DNA of 23,323 nucleotides from UBA7328 sp002471345 (lineage in GTDB: Bacteria > Bacteroidota > Bacteroidia > Chitinophagales > Saprospiraceae), in assembly GCA_964011275.1 (NCBI GenBank), contig CAXGOB010000075.1, positions 1 through 23,323 of the forward strand, written 5' to 3'. Within the stretch, counting starts at the first letter, position 1. Each line of letters starts with the position of its first letter. The notes below the pieces were generated by a model, which searched no databases, had not been told where the DNA came from, and worked only from the letters and a program-made list of their open reading frames with translations. Below are positions 15,470 to 21,881 of this stretch, one piece after another. A program made the translations under genes and the position numbers.

Positions 15470-16846
15470 ATGAATAGAAATGCCAGTGCTGCTTTTGTCG
15501 TCTTTCTGATCACAATTGCAATTTTTTACATTTCTAAAGATTTCATCCTTTTCTGGGACACTATTCAGTTTGCAGGTCATCATCCACAATATTATTATGA
15601 TTCGGGATTTTCATCTTTGTTTTTACCAAATAAACTGGATAGTGGACACATCCCGATCTTCGGTATGTATATCGCTTGGGTATGGAAGATTATAGGAAAG
15701 TCTTTGTGGTCCTCTCATTTGGCTATGATGCCATTTGTTTTTCTTTGTCTTTGGCACGCTTATCTTCTTGGTTTAAAATGGATTCCTTCCAAAGCATGGC
15801 TTTTTCCTTTAGTGATAATTTGTATGCCACAAAGTGTTTCTCAGTTTATGCTGGTTAGTCCGGATGTTGTCTTGTTGTGCTTTTTCCTTGGGTTGTTTTT
15901 GTCTCTTGAAGAGGAGAAAAAGAATTGGGTCATTGCCCATTCCATTGGATTAGTATTGATTAGCAATCGAGGTTTTATCTTATTAGGTGCTTTTATGTTA
16001 TGGAGTTTTTTAAAAAGTTGGAATACTAAGAATCGGTTCAAAACTATAGCTTTATTCATACCGGCAATTATAGTATTTAGTGGCTATCAATTATTACATT
16101 GGTTTCATATCAGTTGGGTTGGAACTCATAGTGAAATGCCTTGGAGTATGAGCTTTTCGATCATAGGATTCGAGACGATCTTTAAAAACATATTGGTTTA
16201 TGGATGGAGGTTGATGGATTTTGGAGCTGTTATCATATGGATTATCATGGTATATTATATCTATAAGAAACCCAGAAGTCTTATGACAAGTAGATCATTT
16301 CAGTTATTGGTTATTATGATTCTTCTATTTGGGATAGTTACTATTCCATTTAGTGGTCTAATGCAGCATCGGTATTTTATACCTATTCAAGTATTAGCAG
16401 GGTTTATTCTGTTGAAATGGATTCTGTCATATGAAATGTATGGAAAGCGAAGTAGGGTATTAATCGGATCAACTTTGCTATTCTTAATTTTAGGGAATGG
16501 GTGGATATATCCTGATAGAATAGCTCAAGGCTGGGACAGCACTTTAGCCCACCTTCCATATTATTCTATGCAAAATAGAGTGACAACCTATTTAAACGAA
16601 AATAAAATAGACAAAGAGGAAGTGGCTACAGCATTTCCTTTGCGAAGTCCTCAGTCTATACTCAATGCTAATGATGACTCTTCTCAGTTTCATAATAAAG
16701 ATGAAAGTGAAACTGATTATATCCTATATTCAAATGTGATGAATGACTTCTCTGATAAAGAAGTGGAAATCCTAAAATATCAATGGATAGCGGTCAAAGC
16801 ATGGAGAAGTTTTGAAGTGAAAATGATATTGTATAAAAGATCTTGA
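15470..16846 (+). CDS. Polytopic membrane protein, GT39-like
   Basis: A 458-residue membrane protein with about ten hydrophobic helices and a soluble C-terminal region (about 365-458). After the first helix comes FILFWDTIQFAGHHPQYYYDSGF, a large loop with an acidic residue after a Trp, then LDSGHIPIFGMYIAWVWKIIG. This arrangement, an acidic loop after helix 1 followed by a run of helices, is that of GT39/ArnT-type lipid-linked sugar transferases, which use a polyprenyl-phosphate sugar donor. The family call is a weak inference from layout; no sequence motif decides it. It lies 17 bases from pyrG, and a terminator covers its stop codon. Confidence 0.72.
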   Translation: MNRNASAAFVVFLITIAIFYISKDFILFWDTIQFAGHHPQYYYDSGFSSLFLPNKLDSGHIPIFGMYIAWVWKIIGKSLWSSHLAMMPFVFLCLWHAYLLGLKWIPSKAWLFPLVIICMPQSVSQFMLVSPDVVLLCFFLGLFLSLEEEKKNWVIAHSIGLVLISNRGFILLGAFMLWSFLKSWNTKNRFKTIALFIPAIIVFSGYQLLHWFHISWVGTHSEMPWSMSFSIIGFETIFKNILVYGWRLMDFGAVIIWIIMVYYIYKKPRSLMTSRSFQLLVIMILLFGIVTIPFSGLMQHRYFIPIQVLAGFILLKWILSYEMYGKRSRVLIGSTLLFLILGNGWIYPDRIAQGWDSTLAHLPYYSMQNRVTTYLNENKIDKEEVATAFPLRSPQSILNANDDSSQFHNKDESETDYILYSNVMNDFSDKEVEILKYQWIAVKAWRSFEVKMILYKRS

Positions 16847-16866
16847 TGTATCCATCAAGTACTTTT
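16842..16866 (+). terminator. Terminator overlapping stop of GT39-like gene
   Basis: Perfect 7-base stem cttgatg (16842-16848) and catcaag (16853-16859) with loop tatc, followed by tactttt. The TGA of the membrane protein gene (16844-16846) lies in the stem. It should end the pyrG transcript before the convergent reductase gene at 16909. Confidence 0.6.
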
Positions 16867-16908
16867 AATCAACTTCAAATTATAGTGCCTCAAAATTTAG
16901 ATCCTCGA

Positions 16909-17649
16909 TTATCTAGTGACACCTCCATCTATTGGAAGCACGATACCACTGACAAAACGTGCTTCATCAGAGGCTAAAAACAAATATCCAAACGCCAAGT
17001 CCATTGGATCTGCTAGAAACCCTACAGGTATTTGTGTTTTAGCCAAAGCTTTGATATTATCTGGTATAGCATCCGTCATTGGTGTTTGTGTATACCCTGG
17101 TGCTATAGCATTTACAGTGATACCATATCTTCCTAATTCTACTGCAAGAGTTTTAGTCATTCCAAGAATTCCAGCCTTAGTAGCTGCATAATTCACTTGG
17201 CCATAATTACCTCTAAGGCCTGTAGTAGAAGAAGCTGAGATGATTCTCCCATATCCATTTTCCTTCATTACAGGAGCTACTGCTTTACAGCAATAATAGA
17301 TACTATTTAGATTAACATCAATGACAGAATTCCACTCATCATCACTCATTTTGAGCATGGATTTATCTCGAGTGATCCCTGCATTATTAATCAGAATATC
17401 GATTTTCCCATATTTTGAAACTGCATCTTCTACTGCAGCTTTGATACCTTCTTGATCAGTAACTGAAAGTTTGACAAATTCGGCTATCCCTCCATTTTCA
17501 TTGATTTTTTCAGCTACTGCTTTTCCTTCATCTAGAAGATCCCAGATAATTACCTTAGCGCCATTTTCAGCAAATAATTCTGATATAGCTTGTCCTATTC
17601 CTCTTGATCCCCCAGTTACTATTGCTACTCTATCTTTAACTCCACTCAT
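16909..17649 (-). CDS. FabG-like SDR reductase
   Basis: A 246-residue short-chain dehydrogenase/reductase. The cofactor motif TGGSRGIG is at 12-19, NNAG at 88-91, and the catalytic residues are Ser141, Tyr154 and Lys158 in YAATK. The C terminus ends SGIVLPIDGG, as in FabG-type 3-oxoacyl-ACP reductases. The acyl carrier could be ACP (fatty-acid synthesis, FabG) or CoA (an acetoacetyl-CoA/3-hydroxyacyl-CoA reductase, PhaB-like); the sequence I can read does not decide. The surrounding acyl-CoA dehydrogenase and kinase genes favour acyl-CoA, but the genes are 89 bases from the PhoD-like gene and have their own -7 element. Aspartate 37 in the VIIWDLLDE strand suggests NAD preference. Confidence 0.88.
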   Translation of the reverse strand: MSGVKDRVAIVTGGSRGIGQAISELFAENGAKVIIWDLLDEGKAVAEKINENGGIAEFVKLSVTDQEGIKAAVEDAVSKYGKIDILINNAGITRDKSMLKMSDDEWNSVIDVNLNSIYYCCKAVAPVMKENGYGRIISASSTTGLRGNYGQVNYAATKAGILGMTKTLAVELGRYGITVNAIAPGYTQTPMTDAIPDNIKALAKTQIPVGFLADPMDLAFGYLFLASDEARFVSGIVLPIDGGVTR

Positions 17650-17676
17650 GATATTCTATTTTTATATTATAAGGCT

Positions 17677-17684
17677 CAAAAGTA
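17677..17684 (-). promoter_or_regulatory. -7 element upstream of SDR gene
   Basis: The minus strand reads TACTTTTG (17684-17677), an exact TAnnTTTG match, about 28 bases before the ATG at 17649. No TTG at the -33 distance is visible, so the promoter may be weak or assisted. It would let the reductase be expressed apart from the genes upstream. Confidence 0.5.
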
Positions 17685-17721
17685 AAGATGAAGTGAAGAC
17701 AGTGGAGATATAATTGTTGAA

Positions 17722-17748
17722 TAAAAGATATTGATTTTTTATCTTTTA
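17722..17748 (-). terminator. Possible weak terminator after PhoD-like gene
   Basis: A 9-base AT-rich inverted repeat (taaaagata 17722-17730, tatctttta 17740-17748, loop of 9) overlaps the end of the PhoD-like gene. On the minus strand the second arm is T-rich but is not followed by a run of T. With no G-C pairs beyond one, stability is low. Confidence 0.25.
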
Positions 17749-19340
17749 ATTTTTAAGGTTTGAAAAGGAGTGAGTTGGTCAATAATGCTCAATTCATCTC
17801 TGCCAGAAAGATATTTGTACATGTTAATTTCTATTTCGTCTGTAGTTATATCTACAATAGAAAAACCAGATTCTTCCACATTATCAAAGTATTCTTCCAT
17901 TCCTATACCAGAAGGATTAGAAGCTTTTACTTGTCTTATACCAGAAGGCCAAGCCGTGGAACCCATTGTCCCCATGATATAAGCATATGCAGGATTCTTG
18001 CCTAAGTCGATTTCTCCGCTTTTGTAGATTTGTCCTCCAGCAAATGTGTGCAAATCACCTTGAAAGAATATTGGTTTTTTATGCCTTTGATTGGAAAAGT
18101 GTTGAAGTAATCTATCATGTTGATTCTGCCATCCTTGTTGCCAAAAGTATTTCTCTATTTCGGTAGTTAATTTGCCTTCACTATTCAGTTTGTCAGGATA
18201 CCATTCCATCCATTTTCCAGCACTCCAACCTACTGGAAGAGAAGGCACATTAATAGTGTAAAGCGTATCGTCAGAAGACACTCTATTCATAAGCCATTGT
18301 TCTGTGTCTCTAGGGATAAAACCTGCTGATGGCCCTTTTAATGTGGTAAATCTTCGACAGTCATACATGAGAATTTCGGCTAATCTGCCAAATCTCAATG
18401 TCCCAAAACATTCTGAACTATGAAGGGCTTTATCTGATGCATTAGAGCCAGAAAGTCCAATTGGTCGATTCAGATCTGGAAGAAATTCTGGCCAATACAT
18501 CCCTTGGGCTGTCCGAGCTAATTTTAAATTAAAATGACGAGGAGGGAAGGTTATTGATGAAGGTGTGGCCTTATCATTTTCGAAATAGTCGTGGTCATCG
18601 TTAAACATAAATACAGGTGTGGATCTGCAATGTGTTCCATACAAATCTGCTACCTGTGGTCCTACAGCTTTTTTTAGAACTTCTTCATTAGACGTACCAA
18701 GAATAGGAATGGATTTATCAAATTGGCCAGCTTCAGAGAATGCAAGTTCATTAGCACCATCTCCGGCTATACCAGGAAGAACCTCTTCCAAATCCCAATA
18801 TATTTGATCACCAATGGCAATTATGGCATCAGGATTAAAAGAAAGTCCTTTTTTCAAAAGAGCTGATCTTCTAGAAATAAACTGTTGCCTAGATTCATTG
18901 AGACGAGGATGGAGTTCTCTAGAAAGCGGATGGCCACCAGCACATGTATAAACAAGAAGCCTCATTTTCTCTGTTTCAGCAGATGGGGACGGAAAAGTTT
19001 TTATAGTCCAATCGTCACAAAGTCGCCCTGAATTACCTAAAAGTTTAAGCTCATATGTTTTCTTCGATTCTAAATCTTGGATATCAAAAAACCAGTGTTG
19101 TCCAAGTCCATCTCGTTTCGAACCTATGATTTTTTTCTTCCCTACTTTTATACTAGGCGCTTTCTCTAGTGGTCTATTAGTAGAAATGGATAGTAATATT
19201 CGATTATGATTCACCTGAGGAATCATGTGACTTACTATTCCTTTATTCCAAGCAGAAGACTTATTCTTAAAAGGAAGAGATGAGATCATAGCTCCTGTGC
19301 CTAAACCAATACTTGTTTTTATGAATTCCTTCCTTTTCAT
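17739..19340 (-). CDS. PhoD-like metallophosphoesterase, exported
   Basis: A 533-residue protein of the PhoD/alkaline-phosphatase-D type, which hydrolyses phosphomono- or diesters with a binuclear metal centre. The leader MKRKEFIKTSIGLGTGAMISSL resembles a Tat signal but with RK instead of RR before xFIK, so export could be by Tat with a weak motif or by Sec. A domain like fibronectin type III (about 40-120) precedes the catalytic part. Metal-binding motifs are GDQIYWD (Asp178), FNDDHD (247-251) and QGDLH (427-431), corresponding to the usual GDxxY, WDDHE and GDxH set. A tenfold repeat is not seen; it is full length. It sits between the acyl-CoA dehydrogenase and the reductase genes, with gaps of 62 and 89 bases. 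Its substrate is unknown and its presence in a lipid cluster may be incidental. Confidence 0.85.
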   Translation of the reverse strand: MKRKEFIKTSIGLGTGAMISSLPFKNKSSAWNKGIVSHMIPQVNHNRILLSISTNRPLEKAPSIKVGKKKIIGSKRDGLGQHWFFDIQDLESKKTYELKLLGNSGRLCDDWTIKTFPSPSAETEKMRLLVYTCAGGHPLSRELHPRLNESRQQFISRRSALLKKGLSFNPDAIIAIGDQIYWDLEEVLPGIAGDGANELAFSEAGQFDKSIPILGTSNEEVLKKAVGPQVADLYGTHCRSTPVFMFNDDHDYFENDKATPSSITFPPRHFNLKLARTAQGMYWPEFLPDLNRPIGLSGSNASDKALHSSECFGTLRFGRLAEILMYDCRRFTTLKGPSAGFIPRDTEQWLMNRVSSDDTLYTINVPSLPVGWSAGKWMEWYPDKLNSEGKLTTEIEKYFWQQGWQNQHDRLLQHFSNQRHKKPIFFQGDLHTFAGGQIYKSGEIDLGKNPAYAYIMGTMGSTAWPSGIRQVKASNPSGIGMEEYFDNVEESGFSIVDITTDEIEINMYKYLSGRDELSIIDQLTPFQTLKIKR

Positions 19341-19402
19341 AGTAAAATTGAAGTTGTTATATGAGTTTTAGTGCACATTCAATTGGAGTATCATCAATGA
19401 AG

Positions 19403-20608
19403 TCATGAAAGAGATTTTTGTTCTTTCAGCTTCAATTGGGCTCTATAGTGATCTTTAAATAGACCTCTAGCAATGATTAACTTCATTATCTCACTTGTGC
19501 CTCCATATATTCTTACTACTCTAGCACCAGCATAGGCTCTGGCAATGTCATATTCCCAAATGAATCCATAACCGCCAAAAAGCTGAAGACACTCATCCAC
19601 GATTTTCCCATGCATCTCAGTAGCTTTTAACTTTGCTATTGAGGCTTGTTCGGTTGTCAACTTATGCTGAGTTTGAAGATCTACACACTTGTCAAGAAAG
19701 GATTGATAAACTTGTACTTCTGCAGCACAGTCGGCTAGTTTAAATTGTGTGTTTTGAAAGTCTGAAATCGCTTTACCAAAAGCTTTTCTCTCTTTAACAT
19801 ATTCAATGGTCTTTTCTAATACACCAATGGCTGAGCCTAAACTTTCCACTGCAATACCTATCCTTTCTCTAGGAAGATCTGACATCATATATTTAAACCC
19901 CATTCCTTCTTCTCCCATAAGCTTTGATTTAGGGACTTTAACATCTTCAAAGAATAGTTCACATGTGTCTTGATATTTTATTCCTATTTTTTCAAAAGGC
20001 TGACCAGTGTTGAAACCATCTAGTTTTTTATCAATAATTAATAGACTAATTCCTTCTTGGTCTGTGCCCTTATGTGTTCTTACAGCACAGCAGACAAAAT
20101 CTGCTACAAAACCATTTGTAATAAATGTCTTTGACCCATTTACTAAATAGTGATCTTCCTTATCTTCTGCAACTGTTTTTAATGCTTTCAGATCTGAACC
20201 TACACTAGGTTCGGTCATTCCAATAGATCCTACCCACTCACCACTTATCATTTTTGGTAGGTATTGACGCTTTTGTTCTTCAGTGCCATATCTCAATATA
20301 TACGGTGCTACAATGTCCGAGTGAACTACCAGCCCAAAATCAACACCCATACGTCTCGACTCTTCTAAAACCATGGCATTAAAAGAAAAGTCAAAACCAC
20401 CACCGCCATATTCTTCAGGCATATCCATACAAAGGAATCCTTGTTCACCCATTTTGCGCCAAAAAGATTTTGGTGCACATTTTTCGTTTTCCCATTCTTC
20501 TTGATGAGGTATGGCTTCCTTGTTCAAAAAATCAATTAATGCTTGACGTACCATTTGATGTTCATCAGAGGCGTAGATTTCTCGGTCTATTTGTATTGAA
20601 GAAAACAT
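19403..20608 (-). CDS. Acyl-CoA dehydrogenase
   Basis: A 401-residue FAD-dependent acyl-CoA dehydrogenase with the family fold: N-terminal helices, the GSIGMTEPSVGSDL motif, a central beta-domain and the C-terminal four-helix bundle. The usual MCAD catalytic glutamate site is IYGGT here (Gly369), so the base is expected at Glu248 in LPRER, as in long-chain and isovaleryl-CoA dehydrogenases. The FFEDVKVPKSKLMG and QLFGGYGF motifs are standard. It lies 95 bases downstream of the APH-type kinase and the two are probably co-transcribed; the same two domains are fused in animal ACAD10 and ACAD11. The chain-length or hydroxyacyl preference cannot be read from sequence. Confidence 0.94.
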   Translation of the reverse strand: MFSSIQIDREIYASDEHQMVRQALIDFLNKEAIPHQEEWENEKCAPKSFWRKMGEQGFLCMDMPEEYGGGGFDFSFNAMVLEESRRMGVDFGLVVHSDIVAPYILRYGTEEQKRQYLPKMISGEWVGSIGMTEPSVGSDLKALKTVAEDKEDHYLVNGSKTFITNGFVADFVCCAVRTHKGTDQEGISLLIIDKKLDGFNTGQPFEKIGIKYQDTCELFFEDVKVPKSKLMGEEGMGFKYMMSDLPRERIGIAVESLGSAIGVLEKTIEYVKERKAFGKAISDFQNTQFKLADCAAEVQVYQSFLDKCVDLQTQHKLTTEQASIAKLKATEMHGKIVDECLQLFGGYGFIWEYDIARAYAGARVVRIYGGTSEIMKLIIARGLFKDHYRAQLKLKEQKSLS

Positions 20609-20646
20609 CTGTGTTACTTTTTAATATTTGTAAAAAACAGAAAAAT

Positions 20647-20654
20647 GAAAGGTA
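20647..20654 (-). promoter_or_regulatory. Weak -7-like element upstream of acyl-CoA dehydrogenase gene
   Basis: The minus strand reads TACCTTTC (20654-20647), one mismatch from TAnnTTTG, about 38 bases before the ATG at 20608. There is no TTG at the -33 distance. It could add transcription within the kinase-dehydrogenase run. Confidence 0.25.
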
Positions 20655-20703
20655 CACTTTTGCTATCCTTTGATATATTTTTGAAACTAAAATTCTTTTT
20701 TCC

Positions 20704-21750
20704 TTAGGTAGTCTTGATAATTCTTAATGTCAAATCAATCATAGCCTTAGCAGATTCACCAAATTTGGCCATTCTTAAATCTGTTGTTTGGCCATCCACA
20801 TAACGCTTATAAAGTTGTTGTGCTATTACTGCTCCTTTCCAATAGGCAAATACTTCATACCATTTTAATCGACTTAAATCTAAACCTGTGAATTCTTGAT
20901 ACTTGTTAATCAGAAAAGATTTATGTGGCCAATTGCCTTCTAAAGACACAGGTAAATCAGGAAATTTATTGAAGTCAAACCGTTCTTCTGGCCAGTAGCT
21001 TAGTGTAGATGCTAAATCAATTAGTGGATCTCCAAGTGTGCACATGTCCCAGTCAAAAATGGCTGTGACATTGTCTGGATCATTAGGTTGAAATTGACAA
21101 TTATCTGGTTTAATATCATTATGAATGATGCAGTTTCGTTCAGTTGTAGGAACATCAGATTGAAGCCACTCTAGGATTTGATCCATTTCTTTACTGTCAT
21201 CAGTTTTAGATAAGTGCCATCTTTGCCCCCAGCCATTAAGTTGACGATTTAAAAAACCTAAAGGTTTCCCTAAATTTGATAAATCGGCGATTTCATAATC
21301 TACTAAATGCAGTTGAGCCTGAGCTTTGATCATAGCCTCAGCTATTCTCTTTTCTGGGTTAGGATATTTTTTAAAACAATCTATAATTTTTGTTCTGACT
21401 ACTACTCCTTTTTTTCTTTCAACAATGACAAACTTAGCGCCAATGATGGAGTCATCTTCGCAGTAATGATAAGCTTGTGGAGCAGGTGAAAAGAATTTAT
21501 AAAGTTTAGAAAGAACTCGATATTCACGACCCATGTCATGTGCACCAGGGGCAATCTTTCCAAATGGAGGTCTTCTTAAAACCAATTCTTTTTCTCCAAA
21601 TTTGAGAAGATAAGTGAGGTTTGCGTGCCCGCCATGAAACTGTTGGACAGTCATAATTCCTTTTAGTTGAGGTAGTTGTATCCTCAAATAGTCTTCAAGA
21701 ATTTTCCAATTCAAGTTTTCACCTTTTCTTACTTCTTTTGCTGTATCCAT
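20704..21750 (-). CDS. APH-type phosphotransferase, ACAD10/11-like kinase
   Basis: A 348-residue kinase of the aminoglycoside-phosphotransferase fold. The nucleotide loop is GGHANLTYLL (about 40-49), followed by ELVLRRPPFGKIAPGAHDM and REYRVL, the segment that is also found in the kinase part of animal ACAD10/ACAD11. The catalytic loop is HNDIKPDN with Asp212 and Asn217, and the metal aspartate is Asp233 in IFDWD. It is not an antibiotic-resistance gene: the RRPP/GKIxPGAHDM segment and the neighbouring acyl-CoA dehydrogenase mark the acyl-CoA kinase group. Members of this group, such as LvaA, phosphorylate the 4-hydroxyl of hydroxyacyl-CoAs. The phosphorylated product would be processed by the dehydrogenase-fold partner. 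Confidence 0.88.
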   Translation of the reverse strand: MDTAKEVRKGENLNWKILEDYLRIQLPQLKGIMTVQQFHGGHANLTYLLKFGEKELVLRRPPFGKIAPGAHDMGREYRVLSKLYKFFSPAPQAYHYCEDDSIIGAKFVIVERKKGVVVRTKIIDCFKKYPNPEKRIAEAMIKAQAQLHLVDYEIADLSNLGKPLGFLNRQLNGWGQRWHLSKTDDSKEMDQILEWLQSDVPTTERNCIIHNDIKPDNCQFQPNDPDNVTAIFDWDMCTLGDPLIDLASTLSYWPEERFDFNKFPDLPVSLEGNWPHKSFLINKYQEFTGLDLSRLKWYEVFAYWKGAVIAQQLYKRYVDGQTTDLRMAKFGESAKAMIDLTLRIIKTT

Positions 21751-21794
21751 GATTTATCAATGTATGAAAATGGAATAGTATAAGTCATAAATAC

Positions 21795-21821
21795 AAAAAG
21801 CCTGCTCAAAAGAACAGACTT
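21795..21821 (-). terminator. Rho-independent terminator after T9SS protein gene
   Basis: Minus-strand stem AAGTCTGTTC (21821-21812) and GAGCAGGCTT (21807-21798), ten pairs with two G-T wobbles and a four-base loop, is followed by TTTTTG (21799-21794). It lies 60 bases past the stop of the T9SS protein gene and should end that transcript before the kinase gene. Confidence 0.72.
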
Positions 21822-21881
21822 ATACCTATTTAGTTAATATTCAAAGGAGGCCTCAATAGGGACCTAATATTTTAAATTCAT

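Noticed and set aside
20704..21750. Aminoglycoside resistance gene, because of the APH fold.
   Set aside because: The RRPP/AHDM segment and an adjacent acyl-CoA dehydrogenase fit the ACAD10/11-type acyl-CoA kinases rather than drug phosphotransferases.
21846..21856. Palindrome gaggcctc near 21847.
   Set aside because: Eight bases only, no loop or T-run, downstream of a stop and before the real terminator; not a feature.
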